Shown here piece after piece: positions 36,355-44,410 of a stretch of 64,000 bases of DNA (the first letter of the stretch is position 1; each line of letters starts with the position of its first letter). The DNA lies in the NCBI RefSeq assembly GCF_018403225.1, contig NZ_BOSG01000007.1, forward strand, positions 1 through 64,000, given 5' to 3'. The notes beneath the pieces are model-generated. The model was not told the origin of the DNA. It did no database searches and was given only the letters and a program-made list of their open reading frames with translations. Position numbers and translations under genes: made by a program. This DNA is from Paenibacillus sp. J23TS9. Its GTDB lineage: Bacteria > Bacillota > Bacilli > Paenibacillales > Paenibacillaceae.

Positions 36355-36380
36355 TTACCCTATCCTCCAAAGCACGAAAC
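36355..36380 (-). promoter_or_regulatory. candidate sigma-B promoter of the DUF948 gene
   Basis: Minus strand GTTTCG (36375-36380), 14 bp, GGGTAA (36355-36360), close to the B. subtilis sigma-B consensus. Confidence 0.65.
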
Positions 36381-36408
36381 AAGGCTTATTTTACCGTTCG
36401 CAGAAGTT

Positions 36409-36434
36409 GTTTCATTTGATTTTCACAAGGTTAA
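36409..36434 (+). promoter_or_regulatory. candidate sigma-B promoter of the DUF1328 gene
   Basis: GTTTCA (36409-36414), 14 bp, GGTTAA (36429-36434), about 117 bp before the start; identical hexamers to the YflT-like promoter. Confidence 0.65.
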
Positions 36435-36550
36435 GAAAACTACAGGATGGGGCGGACACATGAGCCGCCAGGAATGATCCTCATACTTTCAAACACAAAT
36501 GAGGATACATATGAATACATCCAAATAATCAGAAAGCAAGGTGATTCAAG

Positions 36551-36715
36551 ATGTTGAAATGGTCAATTATCTTTTTAGTAGTTGCTATTGTCGCAGGCAT
36601 CTTCGGTTTCTTTAATATTGTAGCGGCGGCAGCCACCATCGCCAAAGTATTGTTCTTTATCTTCCTGGTACTCTTTATCATTTCCCTCTTTACCGGCCGC
36701 AGTCGAACGCTTTAA
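36551..36715 (+). CDS. DUF1328/UPF0391 small membrane protein
   Basis: A 54-residue, two-helix membrane protein starting [20 protein letters not shown] and ending LFTGRSRTL. It matches the UPF0391/YtjA family, small proteins often induced by envelope or general stress. AAGGTGATTCAAG precedes the ATG. Its sigma-B-like promoter and divergent pairing with the DUF948 gene place it in the stress set. Confidence 0.85.
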   Translation: MLKWSIIFLVVAIVAGIFGFFNIVAAAATIAKVLFFIFLVLFIISLFTGRSRTL

Positions 36716-36775
36716 CGAGGGGAACATTGCAGACCCCCTATAAAAAGAGATATTCAAAAGGTTAGAACTACAAAA

Positions 36776-36808
36776 AAACCAAGCCCCGATACCGGCGCTT
36801 GGTTTTTT
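36776..36808. terminator. bidirectional terminator
   Basis: Stem with arms around ACCAAGC and GCTTGGT, flanked by A and T runs, between the convergent DUF1328 gene and the 190-residue membrane protein gene. Confidence 0.75.
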
Positions 36809-36829
36809 TATGTTACTTTGCGTCATTCC

Positions 36830-37402
36830 TTATTTCAAAAGAAGAGATGGCAGGGAAAGCCAATCCAGCTTGAACGTCAGTTTGACGCCATCCTGCAAAA
36901 ATTCCATATGATCTACCGTAAGCATGTCCGGCAAATGATCCTTAAGCGGTACCGTAATGGTTTCAAGACCCAGCCGCTCAGCTGGAATATGAATAGATTT
37001 AATCCGTGTCGACTCATGATTCAGTTCCAGCACGCTTCCACTAGCTTCCATGTGGAATTTCAATTCTGCTCCAAATGGAACTAAGCCGCCCCATTTGCCG
37101 TTGATATCGGCCGTTACTTCTTGTCCTACAAAATGAAACTCCGCACCGGTGACTGTAATTTGCTGCGGAATATCTCCCATGTGCTTCAGCAGCTCTTTTT
37201 TTGCAAGTTCATTCAGCTCGCTGCCGCTCAGTGTAATTTCCGGCTTACGGGTTTTCAGCATCTGGACCGCTTTGGCCTTGATGTCGATACTCTGATAATT
37301 TAGATCCAGCTTCTGATCCGGCGAAATATACCAAATCACAATTCCGCATCCAATCACGACCAGTATGAGCAATGTGATGACAATCCGAAGAAGTACTTTC
37401 AT
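36830..37402 (-). CDS. single-pass membrane protein of unknown function
   Basis: A 190-residue protein. One N-terminal membrane helix (about 4-24) is followed by an extracytoplasmic beta-rich domain that recalls YpmS/DUF2140-like lipid-binding proteins in size and layout, though I cannot confirm the family. The ATG at 37402 follows GGAGGCGAAAT; the longer GTG frame from 37420 would place its start within that site. A TATAAT at about 37455 may be its -10. Confidence 0.65.
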   Translation of the reverse strand: MKVLLRIVITLLILVVIGCGIVIWYISPDQKLDLNYQSIDIKAKAVQMLKTRKPEITLSGSELNELAKKELLKHMGDIPQQITVTGAEFHFVGQEVTADINGKWGGLVPFGAELKFHMEASGSVLELNHESTRIKSIHIPAERLGLETITVPLKDHLPDMLTVDHMEFLQDGVKLTFKLDWLSLPSLLLK

Positions 37403-37569
37403 ATTTCGCCTCCTTTTCACCTTCAGTGATCTCTTTCTACGCGTATTCTTTTATTATACTGAAATCGGCTATGAATAACGAATAGTTGAAAAAATAGAGG
37501 CCTACAGCCCTTAAATAACAAAAACGGCCCCTTCATCACTATGAAGGAGACCGTTAGTCATAAGATTGT

Positions 37570-38223
37570 CTAAATCAGGCCGTTTTGTAAGACAACTTCA
37601 AGCCAGCGTCTCGCAATGACATCATGACCCGCACCTGAAGGATGTACACCATCAAACAGCCAGTAAGAGGGCTCGGCTCTTTGCACAGCTTCGTCAAACG
37701 CATCCTGCAGTGGCACGAAGACCGTCTGGAACTCCTCTGATAACTGGCGGACAATACCTTGGTATGTTCCGACCAGCTTCTGCCACTCGTCCCATCTTTC
37801 CTCGGTCGCTGATCCTTTGAGAACAAACGGTTCGCACAGGATCAGATGCGTATCCGGCAGGACCTCCTTCGTCTCCTCCAGCAGATGTCTGTAAGCTCTT
37901 TCAAAACGGTCCGTCACGCCGCTAGGTTCACCCGATACCGTTCTCCATGCATCATTTACGCCAATCAGAATACTGATCACATCCGGATTTAGGCTAAATG
38001 CATCCTCATTCCAGCGGGCGTATAAATCCGAAACCCGGTTTCCGCTAATGCCCCGGTTAATAAATAACGGATTCTTTTCTGCATGGTCATTCGCCAGTTT
38101 GGCCGAAATCAGATAAACATAGCTCTGTCCAATAAAGTGTTTTTGATGAAGTCCTCGGTCCCGGTTCGCATCCGTAATCGAATCCCCCTGGAACAAAATT
38201 ACAGTATTTTCTTTTGCCAGCAT
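37570..38223 (-). CDS. SGNH/GDSL-type hydrolase
   Basis: A 217-residue SGNH-family esterase. Block I is ILFQGDSITD with the serine nucleophile near residue 14. Block II glycine is in GISGNRVSD, block III asparagine in ILIGVNDAWR, and block V Asp-x-x-His in FDGVHPSGAGH. It has no signal peptide and is probably an intracellular acyl or acetyl esterase for carbohydrate esters. Start codons ATG 38223, ATG 38229 and GTG 38232 are all possible, with weak ribosome binding sites. Confidence 0.88.
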   Translation of the reverse strand: MLAKENTVILFQGDSITDANRDRGLHQKHFIGQSYVYLISAKLANDHAEKNPLFINRGISGNRVSDLYARWNEDAFSLNPDVISILIGVNDAWRTVSGEPSGVTDRFERAYRHLLEETKEVLPDTHLILCEPFVLKGSATEERWDEWQKLVGTYQGIVRQLSEEFQTVFVPLQDAFDEAVQRAEPSYWLFDGVHPSGAGHDVIARRWLEVVLQNGLI

Positions 38224-38373
38224 CTGCATCACTCGACTTTCAAGGTAGGATTATGAAGAAATTTATTTTCATTATACTCGATAATTCGTGAATTTTTGAG
38301 ATTCCCAAAAAGTTTTAAAATCTTGGAGTTTCGGTCATGTGGGATAATTATCCTATATTTTGCTGAGTGTATT

Positions 38374-38399
38374 GGTTCAATTTACCACAGGGAGGTTAT
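38374..38399 (+). promoter_or_regulatory. candidate sigma-B promoter of the 129-residue secreted protein
   Basis: GGTTCA (38374-38379), 14 bp, GGTTAT (38394-38399), about 45 bp before the ATG at 38446. Confidence 0.45.
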
Positions 38400-38445
38400 T
38401 TTTAGTGTAGAAACAACAGAACATATACCAAGGAGGAACACACGA

Positions 38446-38835
38446 ATGAAAAAAATAGTTACTTTCGCAGCAGCTTTCGGATTAATGGCTTCCATGGGAA
38501 CCGCAGTATTTGCCGACGCAGATACTACAACGACTACAGGTGAAACGTCGACAACAGTTTCAGGTACTTCGACAACCGTGACTGAAGCTACCAAGCTGGT
38601 TGATGAGCCGCTTATCAAGGCAAGCGATATGAATACAATAGATACGATCCCGCTAATTCTCACCGAGAATACACCTTTCTATTTCGAGCCAGGCGGTAAA
38701 ATGGCAAACATGCTGGCACCTCAAACCGTTTTCAGCACAGGAAACCGTGTAACTGACATCATCGGCAATGGCGAATGGGTTGAAATTTATACATGGCTTG
38801 GCAAGGCTTGGCTACATGTAGTTCCAGCAATGTAA
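38446..38835 (+). CDS. small secreted protein with Thr-rich linker
   Basis: A 129-residue secreted protein. A signal peptide (MKKIVTFAAAFGLMASMGTA, cleavage likely after VFADA) is followed by a low-complexity Thr/Ser segment (about 26-50). A C-terminal globular part of some 70 residues resembles a bacterial SH3-like fold (the end GEWVEIYTWLGKAWLHV is typical). ATG follows AAGGAGGAACACACGA. The sigma-B-like promoter suggests stress induction. No enzymatic motif is seen; cell-wall binding is a guess. Confidence 0.75.
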   Translation: MKKIVTFAAAFGLMASMGTAVFADADTTTTTGETSTTVSGTSTTVTEATKLVDEPLIKASDMNTIDTIPLILTENTPFYFEPGGKMANMLAPQTVFSTGNRVTDIIGNGEWVEIYTWLGKAWLHVVPAM

Positions 38836-38967
38836 GTATTGTTAGCTAGGAATAGAATGGACTAAAGACCAGGGTCCTTCCAGCTGATAACTTTAGTTCC
38901 TTCTATACATAACAGCAAGAATATACACCACACTAATAAAGCTATCCTACACTTTCTTGCTTCTAAA

Positions 38968-39000
38968 AAAAGGGATCGGAGTTCTTCTCCGGTCCCTTTT
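38968..39000. terminator. bidirectional terminator
   Basis: Stem AAAAGGGATCGGAG/CTCCGGTCCCTTTT with a five-base loop, between the small secreted protein gene and the convergent NlpC/P60 gene. Confidence 0.85.
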
Positions 39001-39006
39001 CGTATG

Positions 39007-39849
39007 CTATTTAATCACGCTGCCGCCATACAGAAAGCGGAGTTTCCATGAGCTGCTGAAATCAGTCACTACAACTCCCCCTGCTTTCTCAGAATACGTA
39101 TGCAGCAATTTCCCGTCACCGAGGTAAACAGCGACATGAGTAATCCGTTCCTCATTGACGTTAACCCCCTCGTAGTCCGAAGCCTTCGAGCCATTATAGG
39201 TCATAAAAAACACAAGATCCCCGCGTTTGAGCTTATCGGTATTATACACAGCATTGCTGTTTTGCTTCACCCAGGTTCCCTGCTGGCGGGAATCCGCAGG
39301 CAGTACAATGCCAGCTGCTTCTTTGAAAATCTGACGGGTGAATGCCGAGCAGTCGAAGGTATTCGTCTGGTTCCGGTCCGAACCGTATTCGTAAGGAGTT
39401 CCGAGGTATTTCATACCAGTCTGAATGACCTGCTCAATCGTAGCGCTGACATTGGAACTGGCTGGCGGCACCACCGGTGCAGGCGAACTGGAACCGTTAC
39501 CCGGTTTGGTAGTCGATCCAGAACCCGAATTCACGACTATGTATTGATTAGCGGAGCTGGTATACCCAACTTGGCCCGACAAGGTTTTTACTTTATAAAA
39601 ATAAGATGTGCTTTCTTCAAGTATCGTTACTTGCTCTCCACTTTTCAAATATCCCAGTACCTGACTCGACATGGATGGCTTGTCCCTTAATCTGACACTG
39701 GCCTGAATAATGCCGGTTTGGGAATGGACACTCTTTTGTGTACTCGCTGCAGCAGCTTCAGCCTTGGGACCTGCAGGCAGTATGATAGCGGTGGAAACCG
39801 CAGCGGAAACAAGCAGGCATCCGAGCAAGCTTTTCTTGATGTTAATCAT
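39007..39849 (-). CDS. secreted SH3b-NlpC/P60 cell-wall endopeptidase
   Basis: A 280-residue secreted protein with a signal peptide (cleavage near AEAAA, about residue 33). An SH3b domain (about 40-105) and a Ser/Gly/Pro linker (about 108-132) precede the NlpC/P60 peptidase domain (about 138-280). The catalytic Cys is in FDCSAFTRQ and His in ITHVAVYLGDG; the polar residue is supplied by LLHTYSE. It would cleave D-Glu-diaminopimelate bonds in peptidoglycan. ATG follows AAGGAGGAAATAC. Confidence 0.92.
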   Translation of the reverse strand: MINIKKSLLGCLLVSAAVSTAIILPAGPKAEAAAASTQKSVHSQTGIIQASVRLRDKPSMSSQVLGYLKSGEQVTILEESTSYFYKVKTLSGQVGYTSSANQYIVVNSGSGSTTKPGNGSSSPAPVVPPASSNVSATIEQVIQTGMKYLGTPYEYGSDRNQTNTFDCSAFTRQIFKEAAGIVLPADSRQQGTWVKQNSNAVYNTDKLKRGDLVFFMTYNGSKASDYEGVNVNEERITHVAVYLGDGKLLHTYSEKAGGVVVTDFSSSWKLRFLYGGSVIK

Positions 39850-40061
39850 GTATTTCCTCCTTGTGATGTCTGATAATGAGTGTTTATGTCCCCATTATAG
39901 TCAGAAGGCAGGATATGCCACATGCTCCTTTTCTCACAAAAAAATTGTCCAATTTTTAGCACTATACAGGTCTAAAGTCTCGAATTATCCTTATATTATG
40001 CTTTCAAGGGATATTAAGGTAATTTAATGACAAGCAGCCGTAGTTCTTCTCAAAACAAACA

Positions 40062-40103
40062 GGGTTATCCCAGCAGCTAAATACATAGCTGTTGGGACAA
40101 CCC
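40062..40103 (-). terminator. terminator of the CDF transporter
   Basis: Imperfect 18-bp stem (GGGTTGTCCCAACAGCTA arm) followed on the minus strand by TGTTTGTTTT, adjoining the stop codon. Confidence 0.7.
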
Positions 40104-41015
40104 CTATTTTTTCATCATATTGCTGTGCCTTCCCGGCTCAAATAAATCCAGATCCTTCGGCTCCACATGGACATGTACGTTCATAATGTTATGCATATCG
40201 GTGAGCCGTTCCTCGATTTCATCGCTGATCCGGTGTCCTTCGATAATACTTAAATGAGGATCAACTTCAATGACGACATCCACCAGAACATGATTCCCGT
40301 GAACCCTTGCCTTTACGTCCTTGATGCCCTCTACCCCCGGAGTACGTCCAATCGCACTGCGGAGATCCTTCAGTTCAGCCTGGTCAAATCCATCCGTCAA
40401 ACGATACGTCGAATCCCTGAAAATATCCCATGCCGTCTTACAAATCAGTAAGCCTACCACAAAGGCCGCAGCTACATCCAGCCAAGGGAGCCCAAACTGG
40501 GCGCCGACAATGCCGACCGCCGCTCCAATACTGACCAAGGCATCGGAAAAGTTGTCTTTGGCAGCAGCCATGAGTGCTTGATTGTTAATTTGTTTCGCCA
40601 ATCTTTTATTGTACCGGTATACCCCGTACATACAGACCGCACAAACTACCGCTATCCCGGCCGCCCACAGATTTGGCTCGACTTCCCGGCCTGCAAATAA
40701 GGAGCGTACCGCATCGACGAGAACCTGAATGCCGACCATCGCCATAATAAATGAAGCAATGAGAGCTGCAACCGTCTCTGCCCGAAAATGCCCGTAGGCA
40801 TGGTCAGAATCCGGCGGCTTCTGGGAGATTCGGAGCCCGATCAGGACGGCAATTGAAGCTACAATATCAGTCACATTGTTGAAACCATCGGCAAGCAGCG
40901 CACTCGATGCGAATACATAACCGCTCACAAGCTTGAAAGAGGAAAGAACTAGATAAGCGGCTATGCTGACCCAGGCTCCCCGCTCCCCTTTTCTTATATC
41001 ATCATATATATCCAC
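40104..41015 (-). CDS. cation diffusion facilitator (MneP-like)
   Basis: A 303-residue CDF transporter with six membrane helices and a C-terminal cytosolic metal-sensing domain (about 205-290). Metal-site residues are in LLADGFNNVTDIVAS (helix 2) and DSDHAYGHFRAETVA (helix 3), with a helix 5 Asp in the SDALVSIGAAVG segment. The DxxxD/N pattern is close to B. subtilis MneP/MneS, the manganese exporters, but Zn or Fe cannot be excluded. GTG start behind AAAGGTGG. No yybP-ykoY riboswitch was recognised upstream. Confidence 0.87.
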   Translation of the reverse strand: MDIYDDIRKGERGAWVSIAAYLVLSSFKLVSGYVFASSALLADGFNNVTDIVASIAVLIGLRISQKPPDSDHAYGHFRAETVAALIASFIMAMVGIQVLVDAVRSLFAGREVEPNLWAAGIAVVCAVCMYGVYRYNKRLAKQINNQALMAAAKDNFSDALVSIGAAVGIVGAQFGLPWLDVAAAFVVGLLICKTAWDIFRDSTYRLTDGFDQAELKDLRSAIGRTPGVEGIKDVKARVHGNHVLVDVVIEVDPHLSIIEGHRISDEIEERLTDMHNIMNVHVHVEPKDLDLFEPGRHSNMMKK

Positions 41016-41106
41016 AATCCCGAAGCCACCTTTTACATAAGGGTTCCTAAAAGCATCTACTTATCCTAGCAAACGTATACCGTGTGGGTCTAGAGAAACA
41101 TAGTTG

Positions 41107-41143
41107 CCACAGGCTAAGAGGTTTTGTCCCTCCCATCTCTTGT
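41107..41143 (+). repeat. inverted repeat upstream of a small basic protein
   Basis: Imperfect hairpin with arms CCACA...AAGAG and CTCTTGTGG, some 55 bp before the 59-residue ORF at 41198. Strand is assigned by the nearest gene; function unknown. Confidence 0.3.
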
Positions 41144-41197
41144 GGGGAACCGCAAAAAAAGATAGAATAAGGACACAACCTAAAGGGAGGGCTACCC

Positions 41198-41377
41198 ATG
41201 TCCGAAAATAATAAAAAGGTCAACCTTGCTGATGCCATCCGTGCGAAGCTGGATCAAAAGAAACAGCAGTCCGGTTCGCAAAAGCCCGGCGGATTTCAAA
41301 GCAATTCTCCGCATGCAATGAAAAGCCAAAACAATAAAAAGCCGAATAATCAGCGCCGCCGTACCGGAGGCTCATGA
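41198..41377 (+). CDS. small basic hypothetical protein
   Basis: A 59-residue protein beginning MSENNKKVNLADAIRAKLDQ and ending in a Lys/Arg/Asn-rich, disordered tail (NQRRRTGGS). AAAGGGAGG precedes the ATG at a proper distance. I do not recognise the family, but the coding signals and the terminator after it support a true gene. It may bind nucleic acid, which is only a guess from composition. Confidence 0.65.
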   Translation: MSENNKKVNLADAIRAKLDQKKQQSGSQKPGGFQSNSPHAMKSQNNKKPNNQRRRTGGS

Positions 41378-41404
41378 TCTGAAAACCATGGTCCTTAGGC
41401 CACA

Positions 41405-41441
41405 AAAAAGCTGCTCTCCCTCTTCGGGAAAGCAGCTTTTT
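41405..41441. terminator. bidirectional terminator
   Basis: Stem AAAAAGCTGCT/AGCAGCTTTTT with a partly paired inside, between the small basic gene and the convergent ABC-F gene. Confidence 0.85.
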
Positions 41442-41457
41442 CAATTAGCGTCACGGC

Positions 41458-43083
41458 TTACAGGCCGTTCGGATACATTTTTTCACGCAGGCCTTTGACC
41501 TCATCACTCTCAAGATACTCGTCATAGGTCATCGATTTATCAATGATGCCTGTCGGCGTAATCTCGATGATCCGGTTGGCAATCGTCTGAATGAACTGAT
41601 GGTCATGCGATGTGAACAAAATCGTTCCATCAAAGTCGATCAATCCGTTATTCAGTGCCGTAATCGACTCCAGATCCAAATGGTTCGTCGGCTCGTCAAG
41701 CAGCAGCACGTTAGCGCCATTCAGCATCATCTTGGCAAGCATGCAGCGCACTTTCTCTCCCCCGGAGAGAACACTGGCTTTCTTCAGGGCTTCTTCCCCG
41801 GAGAAGAGCATGCGACCCAGGAATCCGCGCAGGAAGGTTTCATCCTGATCCTTGGAATACTGACGCAGCCACTCGACCAGGTTCAGATCTACCCCATCGA
41901 AATATTCGGAGTTGTCTTTCGGGAAATATGCCTGAGTCGTCGTTACGCCCCATGCGTATTCACCAGCTTCCGCTTCCGTACGACCCATCAATACTTCAAA
42001 CAAGGTGGATTTCGGCAAACCATTAGGTCCAACCAAGGCAATCTTATCACCTTTGTTCACCACGAAGCTTAGCTCATCCAGTACCTTTTCGCCTTCAAGC
42101 GATTTGCTCAGGCGGTCCACTGTCAGCAGCTGCTTACCAGCTTCACGCTCTGGTTTGAAGTGAAGAAACGGATATTTACGGTTCGAAGGACGAAGATCAT
42201 CCAGGGTAATTTTATCGAGCTGCTTCTTACGCGAAGTAGCCTGCTTTGATTTGGAAGCATTGGCTGAGAAGCGCTGGATAAATGCCTGCAGTTCCTTGAT
42301 CTTCTCTTCTTTCTTCTTGTTGGCGTCCCGCTGAAGTTCAAGAGCCAGCTTACTGGACTCATACCAGAAGTCATAGTTGCCGACGTACATCTGGATTTTG
42401 CCGAAGTCGATATCCGCAATATGCGTACATACCTTGTTCAGGAAGTGACGGTCATGGGATACAACAATAACGGTGCCTTCATAATCCATCAAGAAGTTTT
42501 CCAGCCATTGAATCGATTCCAGATCCAAGTGGTTGGTAGGTTCGTCAAGCAGCAGGTTGTTCGGACGGCCGAACAAGGCTTGTGCCAGGAGCACGCGGAC
42601 CTTCTCGTTGCCGCTCAGCTCTACCATTTTCTTATCATGCAGTTCACGCGAGATGCCCAGACCAATCAGGAGTGCAGCAGCGTCCGGCTCCGCATCCCAG
42701 CCGTTCAGCTCGGCAAATTCACCTTCAAGCTCGCCGGCACGAAGTCCATCAGCTTCCGTAAAGTCCGCTTTGGCATACAAAGCATCCTTTTCCTTCATGA
42801 TGTCATACAGACGACTGTGGCCCATAATAACCGTTTCCAGAACCGGATATTCATCATATTCAAAATGGTTCTGCTTCAGCACCGCCATCCGTTCGCCCGG
42901 TGTCATGTGAACTTCGCCCATATTGGCTTCGATTTCACCGGAGAGAATCTTCAGAAATGTCGATTTACCGGCGCCGTTGGCACCGATCAGACCGTAGCAG
43001 TTGCCCGGTGTAAACTTTATATTTACATCTTCAAAAAGTGCGCGCTTTCCGTAACGGAGCGTCACGCCGCTTGTACTGATCAT
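41458..43083 (-). CDS. ABC-F family ATPase (YkpA/YbiT-like)
   Basis: A 541-residue ABC-F protein: two nucleotide-binding domains joined by a charged linker (about 240-310), with no membrane part. The first Walker A is intact (GANGAGKST) but its signature reads LSGNEKV. The second Walker A is degenerate, GPNGLPKST, with Pro replacing the Gly before the Lys; its signature LSGGEKV is intact. Both Walker B motifs (LLLDEPTNHLDLES) are present. B. subtilis YkpA, as I recall it, also has an altered second Walker A. Such proteins act on the ribosome. No antibiotic target can be inferred. Confidence 0.92.
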   Translation of the reverse strand: MISTSGVTLRYGKRALFEDVNIKFTPGNCYGLIGANGAGKSTFLKILSGEIEANMGEVHMTPGERMAVLKQNHFEYDEYPVLETVIMGHSRLYDIMKEKDALYAKADFTEADGLRAGELEGEFAELNGWDAEPDAAALLIGLGISRELHDKKMVELSGNEKVRVLLAQALFGRPNNLLLDEPTNHLDLESIQWLENFLMDYEGTVIVVSHDRHFLNKVCTHIADIDFGKIQMYVGNYDFWYESSKLALELQRDANKKKEEKIKELQAFIQRFSANASKSKQATSRKKQLDKITLDDLRPSNRKYPFLHFKPEREAGKQLLTVDRLSKSLEGEKVLDELSFVVNKGDKIALVGPNGLPKSTLFEVLMGRTEAEAGEYAWGVTTTQAYFPKDNSEYFDGVDLNLVEWLRQYSKDQDETFLRGFLGRMLFSGEEALKKASVLSGGEKVRCMLAKMMLNGANVLLLDEPTNHLDLESITALNNGLIDFDGTILFTSHDHQFIQTIANRIIEITPTGIIDKSMTYDEYLESDEVKGLREKMYPNGL

Positions 43084-43208
43084 TAAGCATTACCATCCCT
43101 TTCACATTAGGCTTCAGCACATTATAGCATAAATAAACGTCCTATCGAAGCCCATTCCAAGAAGGAAGGACTTCGGTAGGACGTAAAAAGTAATTCCTGC
43201 ACATCCAG

Positions 43209-44192
43209 CTAGCGGCGCTCGGGGTGAATCCTCAGGGTTTCCCCATAATGCATCACCTTGATTCGTTCCTTGTCCAGCCCAATCCGTTTCCGCTCCGCCT
43301 CCATCCGATCCAGCGCTTCCTGAGCGGTATCATCTGCCAGACGAAATGTGCCATAGTGCATCGGAATCATGGTTTCCGCCTTCACATCCAGAAAGGCCTG
43401 CAGCGCTTCTTCAGGGTTCACATGCTGCGATGTCATGAACCATTCCGGTTCATATGCCCCGATGGGCATCAACGCGACATGAATGCGATAGCGGTTTCCG
43501 ATATCCTTAAAGCCGTTAAAATACCCGCTGTCTCCCGCAAAATAAAGATTCGGCGGCAGCAGGAGCGCCGGTTCTTGTTCTCCTTCGGAGACATGCTGCA
43601 CGGTATGATTCGGTTCAAGAATATACCCGCCCCAGTGCGAGGTATTCGTATCAAACGGCGTCCGCCGCGTCCAGTGCTGCGTGGGCACGAAGGATATTTT
43701 CACATCCCGGATAACCATATGATCCCACCACTTGAGCTCGTGACAGTTGTGGAAACCCTTGCGGATCATTTTTTTTCGCAGCCCAACCGGGACGATAAGA
43801 GTTGTCTCCGCGCGGTACAACTGACGAATCGATGCCATATGCATATGATCATAATGGGAATGCGATATCAGAATAACATCAATGGGCGGTACATCGCTTA
43901 TTTCAATTCCCGGTTCTCCCAGCCTGCGCTCAAACCCCATCCGTTTAGCCCAGACCGGGTCCGTCAGTATGTTTAAGCCTTCATATTGAATAAAAAACGT
44001 CGAATGTCCGATCCATGTAATGGACGTATCCAGCCGGTTCGCATGCAGATAATCGAGCTCGGGAGGCATGTTAGGTACCTGGTAGGAATAATCCTTTTTC
44101 TTCTGTTTACGTTCCTGGCGCCACTGCTTAAACTGTTTCAGCGTGTGATCCGTACTGACATTGTCCATATTATCATAGCGAATTTTGGGCAA
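43209..44192 (-). CDS. MBL-fold hydrolase of the NAPE-PLD/UlaG-like group
   Basis: A 327-residue metallo-beta-lactamase-fold protein. Metal ligands are in LISHSHYDHMHMAS (HxHxDH), FAGDSGYF and PMHYGTFRL, with WIGHSTFFIQYEGLNILTDPV at the start of the fold. It resembles N-acyl-phosphatidylethanolamine phospholipase D-like hydrolases; the true substrate in bacteria is unknown. The start is TTG at 44192, following AAGGAGGGGGAGCTC. The longer frame from 44216 would place its start upstream of that site. Confidence 0.85.
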   Translation of the reverse strand: MPKIRYDNMDNVSTDHTLKQFKQWRQERKQKKKDYSYQVPNMPPELDYLHANRLDTSITWIGHSTFFIQYEGLNILTDPVWAKRMGFERRLGEPGIEISDVPPIDVILISHSHYDHMHMASIRQLYRAETTLIVPVGLRKKMIRKGFHNCHELKWWDHMVIRDVKISFVPTQHWTRRTPFDTNTSHWGGYILEPNHTVQHVSEGEQEPALLLPPNLYFAGDSGYFNGFKDIGNRYRIHVALMPIGAYEPEWFMTSQHVNPEEALQAFLDVKAETMIPMHYGTFRLADDTAQEALDRMEAERKRIGLDKERIKVMHYGETLRIHPERR

Positions 44193-44299
44193 GAGCTCCC
44201 CCTCCTTCTCATACAATCCATTAGTTCCATTTTACCCTGAATGAAACCCGGTGTACCAGCTGAAGAATGAACACCGCCTCTCAAGCAATACACCACTGG

Positions 44300-44404
44300 C
44301 TAGTCATCTCTGGGATCTTTGTATTTTACAATGTAGATGGCGAGAAACAGGATCGATACAACCACAATCCCCATCGGCGCTACAAATATGGAGAAATCCT
44401 CCAT
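44300..44404 (-). CDS. cydS: CydS-like small subunit of cytochrome bd
   Basis: A 34-residue single-helix membrane protein, starting MEDFSIFVAPMGIVVVSILF. It has the same length class and the same APM-VVV core as CydS, the small subunit seen in the Geobacillus cytochrome bd structure, as I remember it. AAAGGATGACGGATC precedes the ATG and cydB ends six bases upstream, so translation is coupled. It probably sits beside CydA and stabilises the haem groups. Confidence 0.8.
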   Translation of the reverse strand: MEDFSIFVAPMGIVVVSILFLAIYIVKYKDPRDD

Positions 44405-44410
44405 GATCCG

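Larger units (their letters stand above)
36249..36550. other. divergent stress-gene control region
   Basis: About 300 bp between the DUF948 gene (minus) and the DUF1328 gene (plus). It contains two back-to-back sigma-B-like promoters, at 36355-36380 and 36409-36434, with their -35 elements only 28 bp apart. Nothing else was recognised. Confidence 0.6.

Noticed and set aside
41016..41190. Manganese riboswitch (yybP-ykoY) before the CDF transporter
   Set aside because: Conserved loops of that riboswitch were not found; the inverted repeat there is oriented as well for the small plus-strand gene.
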